This document shows positions 9,069 to 21,208 of a DNA stretch of 23,291 nt, piece by piece (the first letter of the stretch is position 1; each line of letters starts with the position of its first letter). The stretch covers positions 327,569 through 350,859 of the forward strand of contig BEXV01000171.1 in NCBI GenBank assembly GCA_003118195.1. Reading direction: 5' to 3'. The position numbers were made by a program, and so were the translations under genes. Under the pieces are notes generated by a model. That model saw only the letters and a program-made list of their open reading frames with translations, did no database searches and was not told the origin of the DNA. Source of the stretch: Hemicentrotus pulcherrimus (Eukaryota; Echinodermata; Echinoidea; Camarodonta; Strongylocentrotidae).

Positions 9069-10769
9069 GCAGCCGTACCCTGCCAATTTAGTTGAAGGGC
9101 ATTAGGTCCTTGTTAACTTCTCGGGGATAAGAAGGCTTTTATAGAATCGGTCAGGTATCATGTTACCCTGCAACGTCGATCGTCACTTGTTATTATACGC
9201 ACTTCACATTGACGGGAAATGCTGCTCTTTCATTGCTAGATGCGGCTGTTGCGGCATATCAACTCGTCTTCGTGATGAACAAGGGCTGTAATGGACCAAA
9301 AGATAGGAGGGGAAAAAAAAAGAAGATATTAACATTTTCAATTTTAGATTAAAAAGGCGATCATTAAATTACAGGTAGTTATCAGTCAATATAAAATCTT
9401 TGAAAATGAATAAATAAAACATCAGCTTCAAATTCTTTTTCATAAAAAACACACACCACACGATCTCATTAGGAAATAGTTAAATTTCTCGTGAAGGTAA
9501 AATATCAAGGTAGACCATGCTTTCCCTAACTACAAATTTCCCTTCTTTGATAGCCTCATAAGGGTTTCTGTAGTATACGCCCATGCATTTTAAAGAAAAG
9601 AGAAGACACAATACAACAGCTACCCACTCACAAATATCCCATGTTATATACACACCCACACTCAAATCACCGTACGAATATAGTTCAATCATTTTATACC
9701 AAAGAACAAAATGTGAATTAATAATGAAAACGTGAATAATGACAGGTACATGAGAATATTTTCAGTATTATTTCTTTACATGAAACAAGACTCCTCGATC
9801 AAATGCACTTATTGGGTACAAGCTTCTGTCTTTTTTTCAGATTGAATAAATCCTCGCCAAATAGCTCCCGTCCATTAGGCCAAATACACATTAAGCCTTG
9901 ACGAATATGGTTACAGTCAGGGAAGGTTCAATGTTCTGGATTTCAAGCATGCTCAACTAGAAGAAAATCAGAAAGAACGATGAAGGAATTATGGATTAGA
10001 GAGAGATGACAGATGGGAGCAGAGAGAAACGAATGACAGTGAGTGTCCTAATGTTTTCGTCATTAGACTGTACTATTGCACTGGTAAACCTTAAAACAGG
10101 TGAAATATCATTACGAAAACTCCCATCATATTTTGAAATGGGCGAACACTGTAAGGAGGTATTACTACATGCGAACATGATTTTTTGGAGAATAAAATAG
10201 GGTATAAAATTGCAATTGAATTTATTTGTTGCAACTCTTTGCAATCGTTGTCCTTTTGTTTTTCTTGACATTTCCCCTATTAAACGCCTTTGTTATGGTT
10301 GATATATATAGCGGCCTTCTTCAGAGACAACATGCTATAATTAAACAATTATGAAAGCCAATGAATTACACATTAATTCCGTTGTATTGGTCGGTAGATG
10401 TTATTTAAAGAACCAATTTCTTTTAACCAGTCGATAAATGAAGACAAGCACAAACTACATTGAATTTCAACCTGCTCAAAAAAAAAAACAGGTCCATCTT
10501 ATTCAGTTATTGATAGAAAATAAGAATTGAAAACGTGAACGGGAAAGAATATTTCGTTCGTGTTAATTATGATGGATTGCATTGATTATGCCAGGAAATT
10601 GGAATTCTGATACTCTAAATCCCCTACGGCGATTGGCACCCGATATCAATTTCCATCCTGCAGCCACATGTATTGTTTGAAATAAAACATTGTAGGTGTG
10701 CTTGGCGCCAATTCTAACATCATACTGTATGTCAATGGAAGAAGTACTGAGCGCAGGGAATATCTATAC
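9069..10769. other. intergenic DNA, no gene supported
   Basis: AT-rich sequence with short open frames only. The minus-strand frame 9480-9692 (70 residues) contains a protein-like stretch near its C-terminus (VYYRNPYEAIKEG) but has no recognisable domain and no clear splice sites. A GATATATATA-type AT patch lies near 10300. I see no RNA gene. Confidence 0.55.
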
Positions 10770-10880
10770 GAGAGAGAGAGAGAGAGAGAGAGAGTGAGAG
10801 AGAGAGAGACAGAGAGTGAGACAGAATTATGTCAATCGACGTAATGTGTGTGTGTTTGTGCGTGTGTGTGTGTGCGTGTG
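10770..10880 (+). repeat. compound (GA)n / (TG)n microsatellite
   Basis: An interrupted GA run (10770-10824) is followed after about 20 bases by an interrupted TG run (10845-10880). The same GA-then-TG order on the plus strand recurs near 15203-15283. Confidence 0.95.
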
Positions 10881-12280
10881 CTTTGGTTTATATGTGCAGT
10901 AGGGATGATAAAGACGATGATAAAAGTGTCATTCATACACTTGCACAAATTTCTTTTGTTGATAAAATGTCGATAGAATGTAAACTTTAAATCCCGTTTT
11001 GTTTGTCACTATACAAGGAAAAAAAAAACGATTACATAAATATTTAACATCGGCAAATTTCTTGAGGCGAATAATGGCTGGAAGAACATTTGAAAAATCT
11101 TTCTCTCTTAACCATCAAAATTAAAGTGTTCCTACAAAATAAGTTCATACTTGCTATTTCAACTCCATTTTCTGATCGCACTAACTCAAGGACTTCACAT
11201 GAAAGACGGAAATAAGGTCGCAGACTCACACTTACTACAGGGAGCGTTATTGATCATCCTAATGACCTCCTCCGAATATCAGATACCAGAGTAACAGCAT
11301 TCATAGTCATACACACTTGTTTTGATTCCAAAGTTCATCCCATTTCCGTCATTATTACGTTTATTTTTCCTCATCTTACGTGTTTTATCTTCTCTACTCC
11401 CTCGAGGCTTTCGTTTCCTTTTAACATGACATGGACAACGAATGGATGTCTTTTTTCTTCTTTCGAATTGACAACTGAAACTTATCAGCGTTCGCAATAT
11501 AACCTGCGGGTGAAAATATCAGGTCACGTTTGAAAAAAACCCTTCAATGTCATTTAATTAATTAGAGGCCTCTAATTGTGCTCATTTGAAACAAAGTCAA
11601 GCATCAAAAGATTTCTGATAAGTCGAATAAGATGGAAGCAAATGGGATTACGGTCGATTCTTTACATCCTGTTTACTTCGAAACAAATTTCCCCTAATGA
11701 GATATTGAGTGCTTACTGGTCACGTTACATTTTAGATATAATTACGGTCGACCAGAGTTTTGGGTTTTTAAGAAAGATGAAGAATAAAGTACTCATTGCA
11801 CCTATTTGCACTCTAAAACAAAACTTTGACCATTTTACAGAAATGCATGGTTTATACATGATTAAAACGACATAGGGGAAAATTGGTCCCTAGTTTCTAA
11901 AAATTTCACATAGATTCCTTAAGGATTGACATTAGAAAATGTCAACATCAATCTTTCTAGCCGCCAAATTAATCATACTTCCGGGAGCATCATCAAAATG
12001 AAATAAAGATGTATCTATCAAATAAAATATTCATAATTTTGTGTGCTGTTCTGATGTATAAGAAACAAAAGATAAATATTATGATAACAATACCGAATTC
12101 ACCCAGGCATGCCGGATGAGAATGTTATGAGGATGTGCTAATTACTCTTAATGAGTGACAATAAGTGTATTCATGATTGACTATTTTGACTTCTATTCGT
12201 TTGGAATCACACACTTCTGTGACTATGTCAGAACGTTAGGATGCCCTTTAAACAAAAGCATAACAAGCAGAACAGCAATC
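10881..12280. other. intergenic DNA with one strong palindrome
   Basis: AT-rich DNA with short unsupported open frames on both strands (11044-11229 and 11279-11497 minus, 11576-11875 plus). Apart from the 18-bp palindrome at 11560-11577 I see no organised feature. Confidence 0.55.
11560..11577. repeat. perfect 18-bp palindrome
   Basis: AATTAGAGGCCTCTAATT is its own reverse complement with no central spacer. It sits in non-coding DNA. A site like this could bind a symmetric protein dimer or arise by chance; with 9 independent pairs, roughly one in ten windows this size would have one. Confidence 0.95.
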
Positions 12281-12327
12281 ACTACCACCACCACCAAGTG
12301 TGTGTGTGTGGGGGGGGGGGGGGGGGG
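12281..12327 (+). repeat. (ACC)n, (TG)n and poly-G (18 G) beside the gap
   Basis: Three simple repeats lie end to end: an ACC run (12281-12297), a TG run (12298-12309) and 18 G (12310-12327). The G run directly precedes the assembly gap and is a likely cause of it. Confidence 0.95.
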
Positions 12328-12342
12328 AATTTGGGTTTTTTT

Positions 12343-12923
12343 NNNNNNNNNNNNNNNNNNNNNNNNNNNNNNNNNNNNNNNNNNNNNNNNNNNNNNNNNN
12401 NNNNNNNNNNNNNNNNNNNNNNNNNNNNNNNNNNNNNNNNNNNNNNNNNNNNNNNNNNNNNNNNNNNNNNNNNNNNNNNNNNNNNNNNNNNNNNNNNNNN
12501 NNNNNNNNNNNNNNNNNNNNNNNNNNNNNNNNNNNNNNNNNNNNNNNNNNNNNNNNNNNNNNNNNNNNNNNNNNNNNNNNNNNNNNNNNNNNNNNNNNNN
12601 NNNNNNNNNNNNNNNNNNNNNNNNNNNNNNNNNNNNNNNNNNNNNNNNNNNNNNNNNNNNNNNNNNNNNNNNNNNNNNNNNNNNNNNNNNNNNNNNNNNN
12701 NNNNNNNNNNNNNNNNNNNNNNNNNNNNNNNNNNNNNNNNNNNNNNNNNNNNNNNNNNNNNNNNNNNNNNNNNNNNNNNNNNNNNNNNNNNNNNNNNNNN
12801 NNNNNNNNNNNNNNNNNNNNNNNNNNNNNNNNNNNNNNNNNNNNNNNNNNNNNNNNNNNNNNNNNNNNNNNNNNNNNNNNNNNNNNNNNNNNNNNNNNNN
12901 NNNNNNNNNNNNNNNNNNNNNNN
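12343..12923. other. assembly gap (581 N)
   Basis: Undetermined bases. Long frames that appear to cross this stretch (near 12155-12976 on both strands) exist only because N is not a stop, and they are not genes. An (AT)n run resumes immediately after the gap (12924-12935), so simple repeats flank it on both sides. Confidence 1.
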
Positions 12924-12935
12924 ATATATATATAT

Positions 12936-13881
12936 AGATAGATTAGCACTGTGTGCCGTATAATCATTATAATCACTTTATTGTTTTTTCTTCAAACGAT
13001 GAGGAGGGGTGCATCGGCACCACCCTGTAGTTTAAAAACACATCTTTTGGTTAGTTAACAACAGGACACAAACAAGGGGGAATACAAGATGTATCATGGA
13101 CATCCTCTTGTAGGAGCAGGTGTAGATCTGAGGAGAATCGATTTTGATCTCCAGACATGTCCCTGTCTTCTAGATGATATCGATTAAACATCGGAACTTG
13201 CTGCAACACGTTATCCGTGACCCTCAATGATGACAACAAACAAATCGATAGATGCCAACTATAGTGACAACATTTGAAGTTCAAACGTGTGAGGTAGACT
13301 TTCAAGGATGTAAGCATGTAAATGCAAAGAAAAGAATAGATCGCGTTGCGCGTCGGAAACCAGACAGAAATGATCTAGTCACGATTAAAGTTAAAGCTCA
13401 ATACACTAGTTTTCTCAGGTGAAAATGTGACTGTTGAAACTTTCAATGAAGCCATACTATCAACACTCCAAATGTAATGGTGAAAAGAAAAGGCTGTTCA
13501 ATCTCTCATTTTCCTGTTAAAATTACCTGTCTAAAATTCTTAAAATACGCAGACTATAACCTGCTTCCTTAACTATTGACACAAAAGATCTGGAAGGGAG
13601 CTACAATGTTTTTCTATTCTAGTAAGAAGAAACATGAAATAGATTTACAATGATAACATTTTAAATAAAATTATCAAAACAGCATTATCCCTTTTATCGA
13701 ATCGACCCCATTATTTTATTGCAGGGGCTAATAATGGATCTGCAACTATACACCGATTAAAAAATATATATATATACATATCTCAAAACAAGATGGTGGT
13801 ACTATCAATGTAGAAGAAAGACGGATTCAGTCAATTCTTTGGGCAAATGAAAGTTCATTGTTCGAAATTTTACTGTATAAT
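12936..13881. other. intergenic DNA, no clear gene
   Basis: The minus-strand frame 13051-13317 (88 residues) and an overlapping plus-strand frame near 13071-13187 both read somewhat protein-like. They conflict, and neither shows a known domain or convincing splice sites. A small hairpin (GGTGC/GCACC near 13007-13020) and a TA run at about 13764-13777 are present. Confidence 0.5.
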
Positions 13882-14820
13882 AAGTCTACATCTCAAGTAG
13901 ACGAAAGTTAGGGATCAGAAGAAATCAGTAAGGGAACATTACTTTTTCATCTTTAAAGAAGCCAAACTTCTGACCTAGGATACATGATGATAATAGATTT
14001 CTCAGAAGAAAAGGCTGATTAAAAAGCATGAAACGAATTCATATTGTTCACACTAACATACACAAATACACAAATAACAAAATAAGCCCATTGCTAATGA
14101 GGCGCGGGAGTTATACGACTCATTGATTTCCTCCCTCATGTTATACGTTCTTAAAGACAGCGACGATGTGAGTTTAAAACGAGGAAAATACTTTTAATCG
14201 TGACAAAAAAATAAAAACATCATCAGTTCTCAAGCTTTTATCGGATACCAAGTCTACATCTCACGTAGACTACGACTACCTGAGATGAAAATTAACTATG
14301 CTCTAAAAACACACAGACTCCATCCTGCCGTTTTAATAGCACAGGCTGGGGATCAAATATATGACACAAATTGTTTTTTTTTTTGAAGAAGGCAAAGCAC
14401 TTACACCAGAGAAAATAGTGGTTTTTCTTGGTCGGAAGGATGATTAGATAATTAGTTCATAATGTTCACATTTATACTGAAATGGCGATAAAAGGTTTTT
14501 TCTTTTTCCTTCTCTCCATACATCATGCATTGTTACATCATATGCACCCGTCATCTTTTTTTAAAAGGGTATAGAATATCATCTTTCTCACTTGGGGAAA
14601 GTAGAATACAATTAAGAAAAATTGTATAGTCAATCGTGATACACAACTACTAACTGTATAAAACGTTAAGCTTTCACTCTTTATAGAGTAGACGAATGCT
14701 CATAATGCTCTATGAAAAGGAGGCTACCATTTTCTCTTTTAATGGACACAAGAGTTCAGGAAGTGAACATAATTTTCTCAGTTTGGAAAAAGGCGCAATT
14801 CTTATCCCGAAAGGCCCACT
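13882..14820. repeat. diverged repeat modules with GTCTAC/GTAGAC hairpins
   Basis: Two 21-base segments, 13882-13902 and 14250-14270, differ at one base. Each folds as GTCTAC, a 7-base loop, GTAGAC. Downstream both have a GGGATCA word (13911, 14350), a T-rich stretch leading to GAAG and C-A-AA words, and a TTCATA(A/T)TGTTCACA word (14038 and 14456). A third, more diverged module near 14674-14820 has ACTCT/AGAGT followed by AGACGAA and a segment resembling 13934-13980. These look like three old copies of one element, 370-440 bp apart with insertions. I do not recognise the family. Confidence 0.55.
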
Positions 14821-14879
14821 TCTGAATACCCATCAAATGGCCGTTACCCTTGCTTGGTTTCCATGCCTATGAGAATACG

Positions 14880-15039
14880 AGTTATTAAGTAGATTTAGAG
14901 AGTGCCAATGAATATGGAAAGAGGGTAAAAAAAAAGGCGCTAGGGTAGGAAAGACAGAGAGATGGGAGTGAAATGAACAAAGTAATAATGCAGGACGGGG
15001 AGAGAGGGAGGGAAAGAGAGAGGGGAAGAGAGGGAGAGG

Positions 15040-15079
<40 letters not shown>

Positions 15080-15700
15080 GGATCGAATGAGAGAGTACAT
15101 AACAATTCGAGATTCGATAGACAGAATGGATCAAAGGAAGACAAGAAGATGAAAAGGATGAATAAATACAAAAAAAAAAGAAAGAGGGAGGATGAAGGGA
15201 ATGAGAGAGAGAGAGAGTGTGTGTGTATGTATAAATTGTATGTGTGTGTGTATGTGTGTGTGTGGGTTATTGTGTGCGTGTGGGTAACTGAAGGAGATAA
15301 TGAGAGTTCTTATCACATCCCTTGTGATTTCCCTATTTCCATGTCACCCGGGAGAAGATTATGAAGAAAAAAAAGTCTACGGTCTTCATACTAAGCTAGC
15401 TATATAACGGAAATAGGGTATGGAAGGGAAACAAGATTTAGTGGAATGTAACATAAAAAGTGACAAACGTAAAGGGCCAAATCAAGAAGACAGTGAATGA
15501 CTAGGAATTGAAGAGGATGGAGAATAGAGAGGGAATGGGATAACATTAAGAAAGAAAGAGATAAAAGGAGAAAGAGGAAGAATAAAACGAGAAGGGCAGA
15601 GAGAGGGAGAGGGAGGGAGAGGGAGGGGAAGAGAGAGGGAAGTGAGAGGAAGAGAGGGATAGAGAGAGAGAGAGGGTGAGAGAGAGAGAGAGGAAATACA
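14880..15700 (+). repeat. purine-biased belt with (GA)n and (TG)n cores
   Basis: The plus strand is strongly purine-rich for about 800 bases. It includes a pure GA run (15044-15075), a GA-then-TG compound run (15203-15283) and a nearly pyrimidine-free stretch at 15598-15694 broken only by T at 15643, 15660 and 15677. Mirror-symmetric GA tracts can form triplex H-DNA. Minus-strand frames of Leu/Ser/Pro repeats here are products of the simple repeats, not genes. Confidence 0.9.
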
Positions 15701-18700
15701 AGCAGTAGGTTGTGATGAGAGAGTTAAAATAGATTTAAAGGATTAGAAAATTGATTCCATTGAAAGCCTTTCTGCTTGGCTTGCCAGATCCGTGAAGTAA
15801 AGCGCGGTCGGGTAGAAGCATATGGTGCTAGGGGGTCAGAAATCAATATTACAATGTAGTCAATAACCTTGACAGAGCCAAATTAGAGATACTAGGAATA
15901 ATGATGATGATGGCAAGAGAATAACAATTCGAACAAAAGTGCGTGTGTACTCTTAGTCTTGCTTCAAACGAGTAATGCTTACTTGGATCATTATATTTAA
16001 TTGGTTGTGCATTCAAAAGATATATATGGGATGTCTATAGAATGTGCAAATGCTAATAGGATTTGGATAATTCTTTTAACAAGTTTGTCAAACCAATCTA
16101 TATTTTCATTAAAACAGGGATAGTAATACAAGCTTAAAACCTGCTCTTTTCGATCGCCGAATTAATCTAAATATGAAGAGTTTATGCCATGAATTCTGTA
16201 CCTAAATTAGACGAGCTTTCTCTTAGTAATATCAGATATGTAATTTGTTTCCTGTTCTTTTCTGTCCTTATACTTTTCAGACCAAGCATGCAAAGCGACA
16301 CGAATATAATACTCAATATTAAAAACTAACAGGCACATGATAGCTTAACTCTGCCTTCATCTTATCAGCTCTTCGATCAACATGATTTATGAACAGTCAT
16401 TTAAATGCTAATTTTAACAATTAGCTTAACGAAAAGATAGCTATTGCTTACAATGGAGAGTGACACGTAATATCAATCAAGCATTTATATGTAGGTTGAA
16501 CTATGAATATCAAACAACTTTTGTTTGTTGATAATTAAAGTTAGTGATTATTAACAGGGTTACACGTTTAACATTCATTTAAAGCTATTAATACATGGGC
16601 CTTGAAAATTGAATTTCTAAATATCTTATAACATAGCCTCATAACAGTGCTTTTGGATGTATTGAAAAGTAATGAATAACAATAGGACAATTTTTTTAAA
16701 TGGGAGCTTTGAATAACAGCCGTCTAACAATAGGCTGCGTTCTATTTAATTAAAAAAAAACATAATGTCTGCAATTACAGATTTGAATTGCTGCAAACAT
16801 ATTGACTTATATGTTATAATTATATGGCGTACATTGTAAACATTTCTTTTATAAGAGGATATTCTCCAACTAAATGTACATGAATAATCCGTAATTTTAC
16901 CCTATTTATTTCTCTAAATTCATGCATAATTTGCTCGGGATTTGCTATAGGACTAAAGGCTCTACATTGTGACGCGAATATTTACTATGAGTTCATTGCA
17001 TTTCATTTGTGAAAGAAGGAGTGTATTTTCAAAATAAATTTGAATTAGAAATAATATTAGTGAGTTCTTGTATAGTCCTCATAATTATATGTTAGGTTTA
17101 ACACTCCTGGCGCTCCCGATTGATTATTTGTCGAATTTAAATGACTATTTATCGATGCTACTGCATCGAGAATCTATATACTTATCCTCAGAAAACAAAG
17201 GAATGTCCTTTAAAAAAATTTAGTGAATGGTGGAAGCGAATTGAAAATTTGTCACTGAGCAGCAACCTGGTTAATAACATTTTTACACTATGACAAATTA
17301 TCGTTTCCATGTTAATATATCCTCAACAAGAACCACAAAAAGTTTAATATCAATAATTTTTAGAGGGAAAATCGATACGGCACACATTTGGATGGAGAAG
17401 AGAACATGTCATTTTGAAGATCCGAAATCTCGTGGTATCTTAAATATCGATCTTTCGTTGTGGAAAGTGGAGACCTTACCATCTTTTTTATACATCTTTT
17501 TGTTTTACAATTTTTAAGCGGAAAAGTCTGTATTTTCAATTTGACAGATTACATTTTTCCCTGTCTTGACATCTTGACAGTCACGTCTGATATTGAAAAA
17601 GGAGTATCGTTGTGATAAAGATACGATTTAAAAGGAGGATGATATAGATGAGTGCATTATCGAAGAGCAATATACTGAGCATTCGACTGTAAGAACGCAT
17701 CCAGTGAAGAAAAAAAGCGATTACACATTTGATTTTGTTAGCTACTTTTTTTTTAGGACGCTCTTCGAGTAATGGCAGCACAAAAACTGACATTATCACA
17801 TTTAAGATGCGAAGCAGAGTGCTAAAAGGAAGTCGTTTACATTTTATTATATACGGAAGCATTACAAGGATAGCTGCCCTTTCGCATGATTATACAAACA
17901 GCATGTCAAGGATCGCTGTAAGCAAACGTATGAGCGATGTTGATCTCCCTGGGACCATGCACAAGATCATTAACATGGTGGCCGGCTTAATGGCCTGCCC
18001 GCACGGATTGGTCTCCCTCATTCATTGTTTGATTAGTTAAAAGGGAAAAGAGGACCATGAAGGTCCGTGGCGCCACCCCAAGGGAGATGATGATAAACCA
18101 AGATGGAAACGGGAGAGCGGAAGGAAAGGCTGGCAAGAATCAAACGTTTGAGAGTGCCATGAAGAGAGAACAGGAATTAAACTCAACGATCAACGCGTAC
18201 ACGTACTAAAATACTGCGACACCATATTTTGGCATACGAGTGGCAAAATGTTCTTAATGAATTCACAAAGGCAGGGTGTCAATTTGGCATTAGGTTGTCA
18301 TAGCAAACGTTACTTTTGAGAGGTTAATTACAAAGAATTTTCGAAAGGATCTACGGTAATGAAAGTACAAATTATTGTAGATAGCAAGTTTAATCTAAAG
18401 GCTTCTAGAGTCACGAGTACTTTTGTGGCGACTTTGATGACGACACAAGAAAATATACTAGTATAGTATGCATTATTCCTCGAGTTCAAATAATTATGAC
18501 TTGCAATATGATAATCAGGTATGATTTAGATACTCGTGATGGCTTTGATCCGGAAAGAACTAGAGATGGAAATTTAAGAGGAAAAATGTGGATGAGGGAA
18601 AAAAGCCAATGTTTGTCATACTACAAAGTGAAAAGTATAGAAAAGGGGCTAAAAAGAGCAACTCAAAAGATTGAAAAGAAAGGTATGGTAAGTTATAGAA

Positions 18701-19629
18701 CTACAACATAATGGCGTGCCGAATAAAGACGATAGGAATGCAAGAGGAAGATAAGAAAAGGAGGATGAGACGAAATGGAAGTGACACAGAGGAGGGGGTA
18801 TTGAAGCCATTAAGATCAAACCCGAGGGCGGGGCTCGTGGGAAGAGAGGCAGAGAAAAATATCTATAGGCCTAACCTCAGGATTATGTTGCCTTTATGAC
18901 TAAAATGGCTCATAAGAATTAGTCTAATGAAAATGAGGAAAAGTCGATTGAATTTTCTGAAACTGGTGAACCCTCCATCTAAGAATTCCATTCGAACTAA
19001 GATGCTCTTCATCTTCTATGATTTGAAAGCATCGTTAATCATTCTAGATCCATATCAGGCTAATCAGTGCTAAATAACCCGAAATAAATCACCGGTGCTC
19101 CATCCATGCACTAATGGACTTCCGCACTTCTATAAGATAGTACATACATGTAGGAAGGGTAAATCGAAATTTCAGGAAATATAAGATTGATAATTGGTAA
19201 AACCTTCGAGGAAAATATTTGTTTTCCTTCCTAAACGTTGATTAAATTACATCCAATTTTTCAATTAAGTATCACATTCCCTCTCTAGTAGTTCATTCTA
19301 AAATTTCACGTCGTTACGTTTTGGAGAAAGTGTATCGCGAAAGCAAAGCAAGAGAAAAATGGTGAATAGTTTATAATCAATACGGGTAGTAGTTTCGATC
19401 TGTTTTTCGTGGGAATTACATTACATATACTGCTCTCAAATAAGTTATAAACAAAATGTCTGCTGTAGACTGAGAAAAAGGAAAGCTGTATATGCAGATC
19501 ACACCATATTTATTGATCTTAATGCGTGGCAGCTGTTGTTTTCGTCAGCAAATTTCTATTTCTAGATTAATGTTGGTGATTACTATACCTGCGACTGAGA
19601 AAGCAAGTAGACCTTTGTGTTTGTAAATT
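15701..19629. other. long gene-free AT-rich stretch
   Basis: Nearly 4 kb without a supported gene or RNA. Open frames at 17290-17517, 17581-17862, 17729-18040, 18496-18711 and 18711-18899 are short, often on opposing strands, and show no known domains. Small hairpins occur: GCTAATT/AATTAGC (16407-16425), an imperfect ATCAAACAAC hairpin (about 16508-16531) and GGACC/GGTCC (near 18051-18065). None points to a function. Confidence 0.55.
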
Positions 19630-19741
19630 AACAAGCAGGGGGCGCGGTCTTAAATGCATGAACGAAGGGCACAACGAATCGTCTCGGCTTCGAACCCGGA
19701 ACCTCTCGACTTCAAGACCATTGATTGATTCACTGAACCAT
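19630..19741 (-). mobile_element. tRNA-derived SINE remnant or tRNA pseudogene
   Basis: Read on the minus strand, the sequence has an A-box-like word TGGTTCAGTGAATC (19740-19727), an anticodon-arm-like GGTCTTGAAGTC and a B-box GGTTCGAAGCC (19696-19686), at tRNA-like spacing of about 30 bases. This is the internal RNA polymerase III promoter layout. The CTTGAAG loop (TGA in anticodon position) recalls tRNA-Ser, but the anticodon and T stems do not pair, so it is not a functional tRNA. The downstream GTGCCCTTCG and CATTTAAGACC words look like a decayed SINE body. No poly-A tail or target duplication was identified. Confidence 0.55.
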
Positions 19742-21208
19742 AACATAGACGTGGGAAATATATGTATACAGATACAGCTTTAAAAAGGGCAATCCATTCC
19801 TTGTTGGATGAAAGCAGAAAAATAAAATAAACAGAATGGAGAAAGTTTTAAATAAATTGGACGAATTATAAGAAAAATATGAATGTTTGAAATATGAAAT
19901 CACTAGTTCGATACAAATCTCAAATTGGCAGATTAGTCGGTGGATTGTGACGTAGTCGCAGATAACTCTCATGTTTGTCGTGTACAAAAACATCATTCAA
20001 TCATGTTTTTCTCCTAATCGCCTTCTCACTTATAGGACACTACTCAAAATATATTATGGATAGCATATTAAAGGGAATGGGTAACTTTGTCCCAGATTCT
20101 GAAACAAAATCCTGGATTTAACTCATGCTGCAATCATAGTTATAAACCTTTAGGTCTGTCAGGAACCCCATGACTTTTACAAGCAGATCGCCTGTCTGAT
20201 TATCAAGATATTTATGATTGGAAATGGAAATTTAAAAATTCGTTTTCCTAACGGATTTTATAACACTACAGTCTACTGGGCAAAATGAGTATGGTAAAAC
20301 CGGCCACTAAAAGATGTTATATTTTTATGAGGCACTTCATGATCATTTTGAACCGCAATTAGTTTAGGGCTTAAATATTACGCCATATCACATCCATTGA
20401 TAACACGTAGGGCCAGTGATCTCAGATTTAACATTGTTTAACGATGCCTTTAATACAGGTTCTCTCTAAACAAAAAAGACCATCCTGGGTCATATATTTT
20501 TGGAGAAGTCATTTATGTGTTGGAAAAAATGGGAAAGTGGTGTGCCACTACATCGCAGAACCAATTCTGCCAATTTGAAGAGCCCATACCTATAGTCATC
20601 ATAGCTTTTAAAAAAATTCAAATCTTTCTTATGATTCGTCCAATTTCCTTTAAAATTTCGATAAGATTAATTACTTGTCATTTTTTCTGCTTTCATCAAG
20701 GGTAGTTTATTATCAAGGTTAGATTTCCCTCTGAGTTATACATTCAAAGGTTCTGTATTCTACCTTACTATATGGGGGGGGGAGAGAGAAAGAGAGACCT
20801 CCTCGTCTGCATGCATTTATATATACGGTGAAGAAAAGTGCCTCACAGCTGGAAATACAAATTTAGCAACCAGATTTAGTTAATGCCAGGAACGAAAAGG
20901 TACACCACAAATTAAACCAGTCTAGCGGCTCTGACCACATGCAGTAATCGAGGTGGAATTTGGTTGAAATCAAAGCACAGCATGAAACGCGAATTCCCGA
21001 TCGTTATACATCAAAGGCTCAACATAGAAACAAAAATGTTGATCAATATTATTCTATAAAAGGAAGGCAAAATGCACGCTCATACCTTGATGATTTCATG
21101 TTGCTAAGAGATTATCAATAAAGAGAACTTAACAAACATACAATGTCAAAGACTTTCGAAACATCAACCTATAAGGCAATTTAAAACAATGACATGATAA
21201 ATGACACA
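19742..21208. other. intergenic DNA, no gene seen
   Basis: AT-rich sequence with short unsupported frames (19730-19996 minus, 20517-20705 plus). A G9 run joined to a GA run lies at 20774-20797. A TTCGAAACATC word at 21155-21165 repeats at 21234-21244 within the hammerhead-like motif. Confidence 0.55.
20774..20797 (+). repeat. G-run plus (GA)n
   Basis: Nine G followed by an interrupted GA repeat; a short homopurine tract. Confidence 0.9.

Noticed and set aside
9480..9692. 70-residue minus frame with a protein-like C-terminal half
   Set aside because: No recognised motif, no convincing splice signals, and short enough to be chance.
12155..12976. Long open frames of 213-260 residues on both strands
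   Set aside because: They run through the N gap and are mostly X; they reflect missing stops in undetermined bases, not genes.
13051..13317. 88-residue minus frame and a competing plus frame
   Set aside because: Both read moderately protein-like but conflict, and neither has a domain or splice support.
14219..14225. CTGATGA on the minus strand as a second hammerhead core
   Set aside because: No GAAA partner with a pairable stem II follows at a reasonable distance.
14833..15364. Leu/Ser/Pro-rich and Val/Cys-rich frames
   Set aside because: These are translations of GA and TG microsatellites in several frames at once, with no domain content.
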